From positions 112,211 to 176,210 of IMG/VR virus record IMGVR_UViG_3300034082_004296: 64,000 nucleotides of DNA. The stretch is one strand, 5' to 3'. Made by a program: the position numbers and the translations under genes. The notes below the pieces were generated by a model that worked only from the letters and a program-made list of their open reading frames with translations, was not told where the DNA came from and did not search any database. Position 1 is the first letter of the stretch; every line of letters starts with the position of its first letter. Shown in pieces: positions 35,254 through 44,334 of the stretch. Source of the DNA: a virus.

Positions 35254-37233
35254 ATGAAAGACGTCATGACCAATGGTGGCGCTTTTAGCCATCGAAAACT
35301 ATCAAATCTTTCGGGTTCGCCTGAAGATACTAACACTTCACTTTGGACAACTGCTCGTATCAATAAGCTTCTCGATGCGATTGAAAATGACGGATTCGAT
35401 ATTAAAGGTCTGCATAATTCTCCATTTAAAGACAATGATGTTAACTTAAAAAGAGGAAACCTTCCATTTGAATATACGCCAGAAGAAGTAGAAGAACTTA
35501 AAAAGTGTAAAGCTGATGTTCTCTATTTTGCCACTAATTATTGTAAGATTCAAACTGGTGATGGTGTTAAATACATAAAGGATACTGAAGGTCTTCGAGA
35601 TTTTCAAGAACAAATCCTGCAATCTTTTAGAGGAAACAAGTGGAATATCCTAATGGCAAGTCGACAGACCGGTAAATCAGTTACATCAGCTATTTTTATC
35701 TTATGGTTTCTTCTATTCAAATCTGATAAGACTGCCCTAATTGTTGCAGATAATTTTACTACAACTCGAGAGTTAATGGATAAGTTTAGAATCTGTCTTG
35801 ATGGGCTGCCTTTCTTTATGAAGCCTGGAATCAAACATATCAATTCAGGAAACATTAAGTTTGATAACGATAGTCGTATTGTTGGTAGAACGACTACTAA
35901 AAAATCAGGTATCGGTCTTACTGTAAATATCCTATATATTGATGAGTTCGCGCATATCGATGAAGCAAAATTAGATGAATTCTATCGAGCAATCGTTCCT
36001 ACAATCACGGCCGATCCGAATGCAAAAGTAATTATTACTTCTACACCAAACGGTAAAAATAAATTCTATGAGATCTGGGTAGATGCTATTGCTGGAAAAA
36101 GTGACTATGTTCCTCTTAGGGTTGATTGGTGGCAAGTTAAAGGTAGAGACGAGGCATGGAAGCAATCAGTTATCGCAAACCTTGGATCAGTTGAAGACTT
36201 TAACCAGGAATATGGACTCCAATTTTTCTCATCAGACCAATTACTCCTAAACTCTAATGAATTAAAGAGACTCTATAATATCAAGTCAGACTATATAAAT
36301 ACAACATTTGCATTGCCTGAAGAAAAGCAATGGATTAATGACTGTTTTACTGTACACCCAAATTATGCTAAACGTCTCTATCATGATTATAAGAGTGATA
36401 ATGCAAAGTATGTTTTTTCGATCGATACTGCGGATGGAACAGGTGGGGATTATTCAGTCTTAAACATATATAAGATAGTATGCTTACCGATCAATGAGCT
36501 CTTAAAAAAGAAGGAGGCTATTCGAAGCGAGACAGATACTACCTCATTGGTACAGATTGCAACATTTAGAACAAACGAACGGGATATTAACGATTTTGCA
36601 GCAGGCGTAGAGTTTATTACATATGAGCTCTTTAGTTCTGAAAACGTCAGAATAGTGCTTGAGATGAATCACAAAGGGGAGATAATAAAAAATAGGTTAG
36701 AGGACAATGATGCATACTGGCCATCCCAGTTAGTGCACACTAAACACACAGAGATGGCAGTTAACATCAAGCCAGGAATTAGATTAGGTCCGACAAATAA
36801 GATTAAGTATTGTGAAAAGTTTAAATATTTTGTTGAGGTCAAAAAGATCATACCTAATGATTTTCTAACTGTTATGGAACTTATGGCTTTCGGTAAGAGC
36901 AAGGGAGGAACATATCGTGGACAGAATGGCAATGACGATCTTGCGATGACCTGTGTCAATCTTGCACCGGCTCTGGACTCAAACCAGCTTTGGGAACTCT
37001 CTATCGAGACGTATGAAGCTGCCTCTACTGAATATCGAAAGGAGGTTGAGGAAAAGATATTTAGTCTATTTAGATCTGGAGGGAATCGCCCAGCCTTTGA
37101 TTATGATACTCTGCGTGATATTAATTCTCCTCTAAATAACTCAGAAAAAGGAAATAACGATAGGAAACACGTATTTGATCTTCAATCCCTAGAAAAAATG
37201 CAAAAAATTAAGGACAAATTTTTTAAAAGTTAA
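35254..37233 (+). CDS. terL: Terminase large subunit (gp17-like, 659 aa)
   Basis: The packaging motor protein. The ATPase domain has Walker A at residues about 135-142 (ASRQTGKS), Walker B at about 226-233 (LYIDEFAH) and the coupling segment TSTPNGKN near residue 270. The C-terminal nuclease domain has FSIDTADGTGGDYSVLN near residue 388, with catalytic Asp, and LEMNHKGEIIKN and NDDLAMT further on. The length (659) is close to T4 gp17 (610). It translocates DNA into the prohead and cuts concatemers. It follows the putative small subunit after 4 bases. Family membership is secure. Confidence 0.9.
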   Translation: MKDVMTNGGAFSHRKLSNLSGSPEDTNTSLWTTARINKLLDAIENDGFDIKGLHNSPFKDNDVNLKRGNLPFEYTPEEVEELKKCKADVLYFATNYCKIQTGDGVKYIKDTEGLRDFQEQILQSFRGNKWNILMASRQTGKSVTSAIFILWFLLFKSDKTALIVADNFTTTRELMDKFRICLDGLPFFMKPGIKHINSGNIKFDNDSRIVGRTTTKKSGIGLTVNILYIDEFAHIDEAKLDEFYRAIVPTITADPNAKVIITSTPNGKNKFYEIWVDAIAGKSDYVPLRVDWWQVKGRDEAWKQSVIANLGSVEDFNQEYGLQFFSSDQLLLNSNELKRLYNIKSDYINTTFALPEEKQWINDCFTVHPNYAKRLYHDYKSDNAKYVFSIDTADGTGGDYSVLNIYKIVCLPINELLKKKEAIRSETDTTSLVQIATFRTNERDINDFAAGVEFITYELFSSENVRIVLEMNHKGEIIKNRLEDNDAYWPSQLVHTKHTEMAVNIKPGIRLGPTNKIKYCEKFKYFVEVKKIIPNDFLTVMELMAFGKSKGGTYRGQNGNDDLAMTCVNLAPALDSNQLWELSIETYEAASTEYRKEVEEKIFSLFRSGGNRPAFDYDTLRDINSPLNNSEKGNNDRKHVFDLQSLEKMQKIKDKFFKS

Positions 37234-37244
37234 ATTTTTTTTAG

Positions 37245-37250
37245 TATAAT
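37245..37250 (+). promoter_or_regulatory. TATAAT -10-like in TAGTATAATAG
   Basis: TAGTATAATAG before the ATG at 37283 (32 nt spacing). The same core recurs before 49431. A different class from the GATAAATAA elements, possibly early or middle. Confidence 0.35.
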
Positions 37251-37282
37251 AGTACTGAAACCGTTGTATAAACATTAAAACT

Positions 37283-37591
37283 ATGAAGATTCTTAAATTT
37301 CAAGGCGACATCGGGCTTGATGATGTATTCAACCGCCATAAGATAGAGATCTACGACAATCTCTTACAATCTATCAAGAACCATTATCAGGACAATACTT
37401 ATCTTGAGGTGGAGGTGATTAAGATCTCAATCAATGAATCTGAATACACAATAAACTTATCACGGGATAAATTCATAAGTGGGTTGGAGGGAGCAATAAC
37501 TTTTTATGAATCGTGTGAAGAATACGAAAAATGCGCAGATTGTCTAACAATCATTAACACTCTTAAAAAAAATAAAATCATGGAGGCATAA
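37283..37591 (+). CDS. Hypothetical protein (102 aa)
   Basis: A small acidic protein with the start MKILKFQGDIGLDDVFNRHK. It has a beta strand pair (TYLEVEVIKISINESEYTIN) and a C-terminal helix with two cysteines (CEEYEKCADC). First gene after the terminase, with its own TATAAT-type upstream element, and 3 bases before the sigma-factor gene. Function unknown; its place suggests it could modulate or accompany the sigma factor. Confidence 0.5.
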   Translation: MKILKFQGDIGLDDVFNRHKIEIYDNLLQSIKNHYQDNTYLEVEVIKISINESEYTINLSRDKFISGLEGAITFYESCEEYEKCADCLTIINTLKKNKIMEA

Positions 37592-37594
37592 AAT

Positions 37595-38221
37595 ATGGGG
37601 TATGAACTAAACAACACAAAAATCAATGAAAGAATTCAAGAAATATCTGAAAAACTACTTAAAAAGCAAAATACCGATCGAGAAAAAAATGAGTTAGCTC
37701 GACTCATCTATCCAAAACTTAAATATTATATTTGGAAGTTTTGTAAAAACGAGTTCGATACTGAAGAGGCCCTACAATTTACTCTAAAAAAGATCTTTAA
37801 AAACATTGCCCAGTTTGACTTTGAGAAAGGCAGGTTTACTACCTGGATTTACACAATAGCTCGAAATGAGACTCTACTCTATCTACATCACCTAAAGAAA
37901 AATTCACATTATGATATAGAGACAGTATATACTAAGATCGATAGGCCCGATGAGATAGATGATGGCATAGAGTCATTTACAGATATTGATGATATTTATC
38001 AAACAACGGTTGATGAGATTCTACTTATAGAGGATCCTCTACTCAAGAACATCGCTATCGATAAGATGATTAAGAACAAAAAGGTAAAACAGATAGCAAT
38101 TGACTATGAAATAAACGAAAACACAGTAAAGACCAAATTGCGTAAGATCAGGTCAGACATTAAATTTTCTGTCCTACTTAAAAATCCCCAATTTGAAGAA
38201 AAAATAAAACTAATCCTATGA
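37595..38221 (+). CDS. Sigma-70-family sigma factor (ECF-like, 208 aa)
   Basis: Region 2-type segment at residues about 30-95: [19 protein letters not shown], then [19 protein letters not shown] and [19 protein letters not shown], the typical 'F-x-x-W-l-y-x-i-a-r-N' sigma pattern. Region 4-type helix-turn-helix near the C-terminus: [20 protein letters not shown]. Family members direct RNA polymerase to specific promoters. In T4 the late sigma gp55 reads TATAAATA; the GATAAATAA elements across this window make a late sigma role plausible, though gp55 identity is not shown. Next gene overlaps by ATGA. Confidence 0.75.
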   Translation: MGYELNNTKINERIQEISEKLLKKQNTDREKNELARLIYPKLKYYIWKFCKNEFDTEEALQFTLKKIFKNIAQFDFEKGRFTTWIYTIARNETLLYLHHLKKNSHYDIETVYTKIDRPDEIDDGIESFTDIDDIYQTTVDEILLIEDPLLKNIAIDKMIKNKKVKQIAIDYEINENTVKTKLRKIRSDIKFSVLLKNPQFEEKIKLIL

Positions 38222-38679
38222 TACTTGATTATATTTCACCAGGTAGAGTATACAAAAAGCTCTCAATATGTTTAGAAGAGCTTGCCAATTATCGAACATT
38301 TAAAAAGATTGTGGTCGAGCTTAATGATGCTGGAAAATTAGACGAGGTCGGGCTAAAGGCTGACTCTAATTCAAACATGTATATTGGAATAAATCTTAAT
38401 CCTGAGCTTCTTCTATATTCAGAGACCTCGCAAGAATCAGTTGAGCTCAAGTTGGTCTCAGAAAAAATGAACAAATACAATGATTTCTTAACTAAGGAAG
38501 GCATACTCGATTCAATTAAAGTCGATTTTGAAAGAGTACAAGACGATTCTTTCTATGGTTACATATTACAAATCAGTTTTAACTTTAAAAAGTATAAAAA
38601 GTCTGACTTAATATATGCAATATCATATTTTTCAACTATTGCACTTTCAATATTGGCTAGCTTATTCTTGCTCCTTTAA
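38218..38679 (+). CDS. Tail-anchored membrane protein (153 aa)
   Basis: Starts inside the sigma-gene stop (ATGA), so it is coupled to it. The body is soluble and mixed alpha/beta, with acidic patches; the last 20 residues ([20 protein letters not shown]) are a single hydrophobic segment at the C-terminus, giving a tail-anchored topology with the body in the cytoplasm. Family unknown. The coupling to a sigma factor recalls anti-sigma pairs, but no anti-sigma motif is visible; this is only a suggestion. Confidence 0.5.
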   Translation: MILDYISPGRVYKKLSICLEELANYRTFKKIVVELNDAGKLDEVGLKADSNSNMYIGINLNPELLLYSETSQESVELKLVSEKMNKYNDFLTKEGILDSIKVDFERVQDDSFYGYILQISFNFKKYKKSDLIYAISYFSTIALSILASLFLLL

Positions 38680-38685
38680 TAAATT

Positions 38686-38694
38686 AATAAATAA
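38686..38694 (+). promoter_or_regulatory. AATAAATAA late-promoter-like
   Basis: AATAAATAA, 13 nt before the ATG at 38708 in a very A-rich leader. Confidence 0.35.
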
Positions 38695-38707
38695 AAAAAT
38701 AAATCTC

Positions 38708-38998
38708 ATGAAAAAATTAAACTCTTTTATAACAAATCACTATCCTAAAATAGTAATATGTTTAATAATTCTTATTTTCTTTAATACTTGTGGAAATCCT
38801 ACCAAGTCTCTAAATAAGAGAGTCGATGCTCTTTCCCAAAAGATTGATTCTCTAGAAAAAGTCACGGTGACTAAAAAAGATCTTAAGATCGAAGGACTTA
38901 AATCTGAAAAAAGAATGATTCAGTCAACTGATCGCAAGATACTTGATGTAAACCGTCAAGCTGAGATTGACAAAGAGATTTCTTCTCTAGAAAAATAA
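38708..38998 (+). CDS. Small lipoprotein or membrane protein with coiled coil (96 aa)
   Basis: I use the ATG at 38708 (after A/T-rich leader), not the earlier in-frame ATG at 38615, which would read into the preceding gene. The N-terminus KIVICLIILIFFNTCGNP is a hydrophobic signal ending in Thr-Cys-Gly, resembling a lipobox (I-x-x-F-x-x-C form). The rest (RVDALSQKIDSLEK and on) is a charged coiled coil. Exported to the envelope as a lipoprotein; possible role in lysis (spanin-like) or superinfection exclusion. Not proved from sequence. Confidence 0.5.
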   Translation: MKKLNSFITNHYPKIVICLIILIFFNTCGNPTKSLNKRVDALSQKIDSLEKVTVTKKDLKIEGLKSEKRMIQSTDRKILDVNRQAEIDKEISSLEK

Positions 38999-39004
38999 TC
39001 CAAA

Positions 39005-39835
39005 ATGATGATAAAATGGATAAACCAAAACAAGGAGTCAATAATAAGGGCTGCCTTTCTTATACCTATCTTGTCAGTTGCGATCATCTCAATCTCTCAC
39101 GTAGTTGGATGGTATGACCTAGGTAACCCAATAAACTGGGCTATATACTTATCGATAGCCGTTGAAGTTGCTGCGTTATCTTCAATTGCGGCATCATCAG
39201 TTAGAGTAAAGGGTTTTTCAGTATGGCTTGTATTCATAATAGTTACCCTAATTCAATTCATAGGAAATATCTATTATAGTTATACTGAAATCGACGTTGC
39301 GTCCAAAGAATTTAAGGATTGGGCCGAATTGACTCTACCTCTTTTTGATTCTTTTAGTGATACATCGGACTTAGTCGCTCAACGTCGACTTCTTGCAGTC
39401 CTTGAAGGAGGTCTATTACCGCTAATCTCACTAACCTGCCTACACTTCTTTATTAAATATGGTGATCGAGATCTAGAGCAACCTGTCGTGTATTCAGAAC
39501 AAGATAACCTAGAAGATTCTAAAGAACCTGTTGAGGAATATGAAAAATCTGATTTACAAGAAGAAGCTGATCGAGTTTGGGAAAAGGTTAAAGAACTGAG
39601 AGAAGAAGGTAAGTTACCTATCCTCACTGAAGAGGATCTTGCTGATGAACCAAGCGCTCTAGCTAACTCTCAATATAGATTAGAAGAAGAAAGTCCGTCA
39701 ATTGAAGAAACTGTTAAGTTTGTATCTGATTCAAAAGAATCTCCCAAAAGGTCACAAATGAAGCCCGTAAAGTCTGGAGTATCTTTAACTACTAATAAAT
39801 CGAATACCTACGACAACAACTTGCCTCGTTTTTAA
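39005..39835 (+). CDS. Multi-pass membrane protein with acidic tail (276 aa)
   Basis: Hydrophobic segments near residues 14-34 (AAFLIPILSVAIISISHVVG), 45-63 (WAIYLSIAVEVAALSSIAA), 72-92 (VWLVFIIVTLIQFIGNIYYS) and a weaker one near 135-150. The tail from about residue 155 to 276 is acidic and Ser/Glu-rich, likely disordered. Three or four membrane passes place the tail in the cytoplasm or periplasm. The family is unknown. The gene lies 6 bases after the lipoprotein gene, and both could act on the host envelope. Confidence 0.5.
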   Translation: MMIKWINQNKESIIRAAFLIPILSVAIISISHVVGWYDLGNPINWAIYLSIAVEVAALSSIAASSVRVKGFSVWLVFIIVTLIQFIGNIYYSYTEIDVASKEFKDWAELTLPLFDSFSDTSDLVAQRRLLAVLEGGLLPLISLTCLHFFIKYGDRDLEQPVVYSEQDNLEDSKEPVEEYEKSDLQEEADRVWEKVKELREEGKLPILTEEDLADEPSALANSQYRLEEESPSIEETVKFVSDSKESPKRSQMKPVKSGVSLTTNKSNTYDNNLPRF

Positions 39836-39837
39836 AA

Positions 39838-39848
39838 AATAAATAATA
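39838..39848 (+). promoter_or_regulatory. AATAAATAATA late-promoter-like
   Basis: AATAAATAATA, 14 nt before the ATG at 39863. The stretch CAAGGAC next to the ATG also holds a partial Shine-Dalgarno. Confidence 0.4.
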
Positions 39849-39862
39849 AAAAACAAGGACAA

Positions 39863-40399
39863 ATGGTACCTAATTTAAACGAGATATGCGAATGCTGTGG
39901 CGGTTATGAAAACCAGCCAATACTTCAATTATTTGATAATAAATGTTTTGGTATCGTTGATGGAAAGGAGATATCTGAAGACTTTTGCTTAAAGGACTTT
40001 GCATTTCCGACTGATGGTTATTCCTGTATTGGCATAACAGTTAAAGAAGGAGGAATAAGTTCAGAAGACATCACACTATTTGACAATGACTTACCTGTCC
40101 CATTGGCAATATTGGAAAGCGGCAAGCCCTATGTTAGAGGAATTTTAGTAAAAGTAACTTATCCAACAAATGATCTAAACTCAGAAGAGATACCAATTTC
40201 TGATAAGAATGTAACGTTAGAAATTACAAGATATAATGGAGACATGACATTCTATCCAATGTATAATTTCTTTTCTATCTTTACTAATCCTAAATCAAAC
40301 GATCCCAGCCAAATAATAAATAAAATAGTACTAAGTAACTCAAATACTAACTATCAAATTAGAGTGTCTGCGTTGATTTTATTTGGAAATGCTCTATAA
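39863..40399 (+). CDS. Hypothetical protein, virion-like (178 aa)
   Basis: The N-terminus has a short Cys cluster (ICECCGGYEN). The rest is beta-rich with FDNDLPVPLAILESG and a C-terminal strand region (YQIRVSALILFGNAL). Precedes two similar-sized beta-rich proteins (40414 and 40821) in one operon, which suggests small virion components. The start at 39863 follows a short A-rich leader. Family not recognised. Confidence 0.5.
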   Translation: MVPNLNEICECCGGYENQPILQLFDNKCFGIVDGKEISEDFCLKDFAFPTDGYSCIGITVKEGGISSEDITLFDNDLPVPLAILESGKPYVRGILVKVTYPTNDLNSEEIPISDKNVTLEITRYNGDMTFYPMYNFFSIFTNPKSNDPSQIINKIVLSNSNTNYQIRVSALILFGNAL

Positions 40400-40413
40400 A
40401 AAACTTTAAAGAA

Positions 40414-40821
40414 ATGACTAATTATGCGACTGAAATAATTGAAATTAATGCTGGTGTAAACTACGAGCCTACTTTTATTAGAACAGATAAAAGACTACCT
40501 AGTAATGTACCAACTTCATTAGGCTATTATCAAATTGGTGAGTTTGGTCCTTATGGAAATGCAAAGGGTCCAATCTTTAGAGTTGAATTTGCAGATACTT
40601 CTTCTATTGCTACTGCTTCACATGTTAAGATCTGGGGCTTAGATAACGATGATACGAACGCTCCTCTATATCCAATTGCATACCTTCAAACATGGAGACC
40701 AATCCTAGACATATATGTAAAGAAATTTATCTTTTGTGACTCTGCTGGAGTAGAAGTCGATGAGGAAGGTAATTATACAGTTATTGGATATAAACGAAAA
40801 ACAATTCCTACTGTATTCTAA
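40414..40821 (+). CDS. Hypothetical protein, virion-like (135 aa)
   Basis: A beta-rich protein (FGPYGNAKGPIFRVEFADTS, HVKIWGLDNDDTNA) with no catalytic motif. It follows the 178-aa gene after 14 bases and shares a base with the next start (stop TAA / ATG overlap). Possibly a head-tail or decoration component; not recognised. Confidence 0.45.
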   Translation: MTNYATEIIEINAGVNYEPTFIRTDKRLPSNVPTSLGYYQIGEFGPYGNAKGPIFRVEFADTSSIATASHVKIWGLDNDDTNAPLYPIAYLQTWRPILDIYVKKFIFCDSAGVEVDEEGNYTVIGYKRKTIPTVF

Positions 40822-41288
40822 TGGAAAGAATAGACGAGTTTTATAATGGGGCAGGAATGCCTTCAAAGGACTTTGCAAGAGGCCTGCCTTTCTATGGAAC
40901 CAAGGGTGACTTTAACTTTACAACAGGCAAGAGCCAATTTACACCAGGAGTATCAATCAAGCAGTCTCCATTAACCGACATGTCAGTCAAAGGGGATCCA
41001 GGAGTATCCCCATTCGATTCACAAATAAGTAAACTAAGATTTTATTTCAAACCTGGAGATAGGGTCAGAGGTATTGTAATTAACTCTCAAATTAATTCAG
41101 AAAATGGTAAAGTTATAGTAGGGAAATTAGATAAGATCGTTCCTAACTATTCTACCAATACTATCCGAGCATGGATAAAAAATCCATCCACTCTTGAGTC
41201 TACTGAGATTTATATTGACACCATTGAAAGAATCTATGAGAGCACATCCGCTCGAGCTCTAAGTTTTTCTCAATTCATTAATTCATAA
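40821..41288 (+). CDS. Hypothetical protein with tag-like C-terminus (155 aa)
   Basis: Basic/Gly-rich N-terminal half (GLPFYGTKGDFNFTTGK), then a beta-barrel-like region: LRFYFKPGDRVRGIVINSQ, GKVIVGKLDKIV, NTIRAWIKNP. The C-terminus ends in RALSFSQFINS, which closely resembles the core of the capsid-targeting-like N-terminal tag (SFSQFIGES in the 19930 gene) but at the wrong end. The start overlaps the previous stop. Function unknown; a virion or assembly role is inferred from context. Confidence 0.5.
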   Translation: MERIDEFYNGAGMPSKDFARGLPFYGTKGDFNFTTGKSQFTPGVSIKQSPLTDMSVKGDPGVSPFDSQISKLRFYFKPGDRVRGIVINSQINSENGKVIVGKLDKIVPNYSTNTIRAWIKNPSTLESTEIYIDTIERIYESTSARALSFSQFINS

Positions 41289-41351
41289 GCAAGTAATCAC
41301 CAGTTAGAACCAACTGTCGTTTTTTGTATATAAGATAAAAAACCATTTTTT

Positions 41352-42344
41352 ATGCAATTAAACGGAATCGATGATGAAGAAGCAGCTCGCTTTCTAGATG
41401 AACAGGATAGGATACACGGTGTAAACACAATTAAGGTTGAGGAAACTACTGTGGAACCCGCGCCAAAGGCATTAGGTCAGATTAGGGGATATTCTGAAAC
41501 CCCCGAGCTCTCTGCTGCAGGCGAGTCTTCATGGAAGCTATTGGACCTGCGATCATTACCTTCATTGGGATTATTCTACCCTGAAGGAACTGAACTCCTA
41601 TTAAGATCAGCCAAGACCAAGGAAATTCGCCATTGGTCCACTATTGATGAAAATGACCCATTAGACGTTAGGGAAAAAATCAATTTTGTGCTAAATGCAT
41701 GTACCAAGATCAAGGTTCCTGGAGGAAGACCTCTAAACTTTAATGATTTCTTGGAGGTAGACAGATATCATATTCTATTTAGAGTCTATGAACTCACCTT
41801 TCCAAACCAAGAGAATAAACTTTGGGCAAATATCCAATGTGAAAAAGATTCATTTGTTACTCGAACTCAAGTATTGAGTGCCAACCTAAAGGGTTTCCAG
41901 TATCCTGAAGAGCTAATGAAGTGGTACTCTGATGAGGATCGATGCTTTAAAATAGTTTCTGAAAGACTGAATGAAACTTTCTATATCTACTTGCCTACTA
42001 TCGGAGTTGAAAATAAGTTTAGGCTTAAAAAGCAGGAGGACCTCAGTAAAGGAGTAGAAATAGACGAAGCCTTCTATGAGACCGGTCCATATTTGATTAG
42101 AGATTGGCGACAGCTCAGTAGTTCAGTTCTAACTGAATTAAAGTTTAATTCGACTAGCTGGCCCGAAAACAAATTTGTTTTTATTCATAAGTTTACTAAA
42201 CAGTTAAAGGACGCAAGCCTAAACAAAGTAATCAGCATATGCGATAAATGTAAAGACACGACGGAGAGCCACATTTTTTTGGAAGGAAGCTTCACTGTCA
42301 AAGATATTTTCATTATTTCAGCTGGACTTGATGAACTTATTTAA
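41352..42344 (+). CDS. Baseplate protein of T4 gp26 family (330 aa)
   Basis: The order LRSLPSLGLFYPEG, ELLLRSAKTKEIRHWSTIDE and REKINFVLNACTKIKV, followed by NFNDFLEVDRYHILFRVYEL, fits the gp26/baseplate-hub family found in T4-like phages, in which 'L-P-S-x-G-x-x-Y' precedes a 'L-x-x-C' helix and a 'D-R-x-x-L-l' segment. Later IYLPTIGVENKFRL matches the family's second half. The C-terminus has a CxxC pair (ISICDKCKDT). In T4 gp26 is in the baseplate hub. Assignment by eye; longer than T4 gp26 (208 aa). Confidence 0.5.
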   Translation: MQLNGIDDEEAARFLDEQDRIHGVNTIKVEETTVEPAPKALGQIRGYSETPELSAAGESSWKLLDLRSLPSLGLFYPEGTELLLRSAKTKEIRHWSTIDENDPLDVREKINFVLNACTKIKVPGGRPLNFNDFLEVDRYHILFRVYELTFPNQENKLWANIQCEKDSFVTRTQVLSANLKGFQYPEELMKWYSDEDRCFKIVSERLNETFYIYLPTIGVENKFRLKKQEDLSKGVEIDEAFYETGPYLIRDWRQLSSSVLTELKFNSTSWPENKFVFIHKFTKQLKDASLNKVISICDKCKDTTESHIFLEGSFTVKDIFIISAGLDELI

Positions 42345-42546
42345 GCTTAATAAAGACTTGGCAGTGAAGCTTAACCAATCGTTTGATACTCTATATGAGA
42401 TGGAATACATGGAGTATTCCATACTCCTAAACATAGTCAATGAGGAGATCGATAAAAGGAACAATCCAGATGACGTATTCTCTAATCTAATGAATTCAAA
42501 TCAACCAGTAAAGGTCAATCTTCCGGATGGTTTGAAACTTAAATAA
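42331..42546 (+). CDS. Small helical protein overlapping gp26-like gene (71 aa)
   Basis: The ATG at 42331 is preferred over the TTG one codon earlier. It overlaps the end of the gp26-like gene by 14 bases in another frame, so translation is probably coupled. Helical throughout (KLNKDLAVKLNQSFDTLYE). The place between a hub gene and a tape-measure-sized gene is typical for small hub-assembly chaperones (gp51/gp28 place in T4), but there is no recognisable similarity. Confidence 0.5.
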   Translation: MNLFKLNKDLAVKLNQSFDTLYEMEYMEYSILLNIVNEEIDKRNNPDDVFSNLMNSNQPVKVNLPDGLKLK

Positions 42547-42552
42547 ATAATA
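42542..42552 (+). promoter_or_regulatory. AATAAATAATA late-promoter-like
   Basis: AATAAATAATA, 14 nt before the TTG start at 42567. Confidence 0.4.
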
Positions 42553-42566
42553 AAAAATTCTACATT

Positions 42567-44333
42567 TTGAGTGTTGCTGCATATGTACGGGAAGCTAATC
42601 TAGGGATCCAAAAAGAGATACAGAAAAAACTTGATTATGCTAAAGCTCATCCTTATCCAACAGATGAGCTGAAGGAAGCAATCAAAAACAAAAAGAAATA
42701 TAAAGGATATCAGCTAGCGATCGCAGATCTTTTTGGAATATACTCACCAACTGGTCAAATAGGGGATGATCCAAATACTCTCGATCCTGAAAAGCTTAAT
42801 GCTATCAAGGAAGGGGCCGAGAAAATAAGCCCAGGTCTATGGATCAGGTTACAAGAAGGTCAAATCGGTCTAAACAAAAAGGCCGAGATCGAAGAGTACT
42901 TAAATAATATCAATCCGGAGGCCGAAATCACTGAGGAGTTTGATAAGTTCTATTCGGCAATCCTAAAAAAACAAAAAGAGGATCCAAAAATAACTTTTGA
43001 TCAGGTCTTTGCTTCAGGAGTAGACGATATTTTTGTAGACAAGTTGGGGATTTTATATAGGATCTACATCAATCTAAATTCATTTGGCGCAGATGGATTA
43101 GTAAAGGCGGCATTTAAGGAATTATACGATAAAAAGAAATCTCCAATCAAGGAATCTACTATTGAAAAACCAAAGCCACTTACAAGTTCAGCGATAAATG
43201 AAAAATCAAATGAGAATACTGTTCAGGAAAAACCAAAGAATCAGTCTACTTCAACGATTAATGAAAAACCTAAAACTGAGAATACTGAGATAAAATCAAC
43301 AACCCAAATTAAATCAGGCGGTGCAATCAATGAAAAGACTTCTTCAACCAAGGAACCTACTTCTATCACTAGCTCAGAAGGGTCACTTACCTCAAAAAAG
43401 GTGGAGGTTGCCGAGGAAAAACCAAAAGTTGAGGAAAAAGAGAGCACGGCAATCAATATAAACATTGAGAACAAAAAACCAATAGTTTCAGCTGAATCAA
43501 ATAAGGAGAAAGAAGGAAGCTTTTTTAACATATCAGGCGGGTCAACCATAAACAATATTGAATCAAACACAAATACGACTAGTAGTAATCCATCAACCTC
43601 CGAGTTAATAAAGCTAGGCGATAATAAAACTGATAATACTACAAACAATGAGATTAACTACTCAAGATATGAAGGTAAAGAAGGTAAAAAGAAGGGAGGA
43701 TTTTTATCAAAGTTAGGAAAGTTTGCAGGTCAAGCTGGTGATTTCCTAAATTTGCCATCAACTGGCGAGCTTGGAAAACAAGCTAAAGAATTGTTTGGAG
43801 TGACCACTTCTAATTTTGAGTCTAGGGTTTCTGAGATCAAGGAATCTTTTGCTAAAAATACAGTAAACTCTGAAGATAAGTATGGCACTAAACCTGAACA
43901 GAGAAGAAATAAAGACGGCACTTTTATAAACACTTCTAGTAATTCTAATGAAAGTAACGTAAATAACAAGACTTCGTCTAATGTTGAAAAGTCTGAGAGT
44001 TTTTTCAATGTTGGTACTGAAAATAAGAGCATGATAAATGTAGAACAAAACAAACCGGCGATCGTCAAAGAAAAAATAGCTTCTAATAATGAGCCTGCCG
44101 CATCAACATCTAGTTCAATGTCATCGTCTACTAACACTACGAATACTGCTTCAAATACTGTGATCGCCAAACCCTCTAATACAAATCAGCCTCTATCAAA
44201 TAGCACAGAATCGCAATCCAATTCTTCTTCGAACCAGCCAGTTGTCGTTGATTTAAACCAATTATCTCAATCAATCAATAGATTAGAAAGAATATTAATG
44301 AGCGGCATTGAAGTAACAATAAAAGAAACATAA
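42567..44333 (+). CDS. Low-complexity protein of tape-measure size (588 aa; gp29-like place)
   Basis: Starts with TTG. Residues 1-190 are an ordered helical domain (YVREANLGIQKEIQKKLDYA). Residues about 200-545 are low complexity, rich in Ser, Asn, Thr, Glu, Lys, with repeated 'INEKxx' and 'NNxxS' units and one basic Gly-rich patch (KEGKKKGGFLSKLGKFAGQA). The last 30 residues (VVVDLNQLSQSINRLERILM) resemble tape-measure C-termini. Length is close to T4 gp29 (590 aa), and it follows a gp26-like gene as in T4. But gp29 is largely helical, and this is not, so the role is uncertain. Confidence 0.45.
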   Translation: MSVAAYVREANLGIQKEIQKKLDYAKAHPYPTDELKEAIKNKKKYKGYQLAIADLFGIYSPTGQIGDDPNTLDPEKLNAIKEGAEKISPGLWIRLQEGQIGLNKKAEIEEYLNNINPEAEITEEFDKFYSAILKKQKEDPKITFDQVFASGVDDIFVDKLGILYRIYINLNSFGADGLVKAAFKELYDKKKSPIKESTIEKPKPLTSSAINEKSNENTVQEKPKNQSTSTINEKPKTENTEIKSTTQIKSGGAINEKTSSTKEPTSITSSEGSLTSKKVEVAEEKPKVEEKESTAININIENKKPIVSAESNKEKEGSFFNISGGSTINNIESNTNTTSSNPSTSELIKLGDNKTDNTTNNEINYSRYEGKEGKKKGGFLSKLGKFAGQAGDFLNLPSTGELGKQAKELFGVTTSNFESRVSEIKESFAKNTVNSEDKYGTKPEQRRNKDGTFINTSSNSNESNVNNKTSSNVEKSESFFNVGTENKSMINVEQNKPAIVKEKIASNNEPAASTSSSMSSSTNTTNTASNTVIAKPSNTNQPLSNSTESQSNSSSNQPVVVDLNQLSQSINRLERILMSGIEVTIKET

Positions 44334-44334
44334 T

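Noticed and set aside
38615-38707. Upstream start for the lipoprotein at 38708
   Set aside because: It reads through the membrane segment of the preceding gene in another frame and would put the signal sequence in the middle of the protein.
41300-41325. Hairpin CAGTT-AGAACC-AACTG followed by a T-run after the 40821 gene
   Set aside because: Only five A/T-rich base pairs with a six-base loop; too weak to call a terminator with confidence.
43241-44170. Long reverse-strand open frames inside the low-complexity gene
   Set aside because: Biased Ser/Asn/Thr codons avoid stops on the other strand; the forward frame has the better start context and ordered ends.
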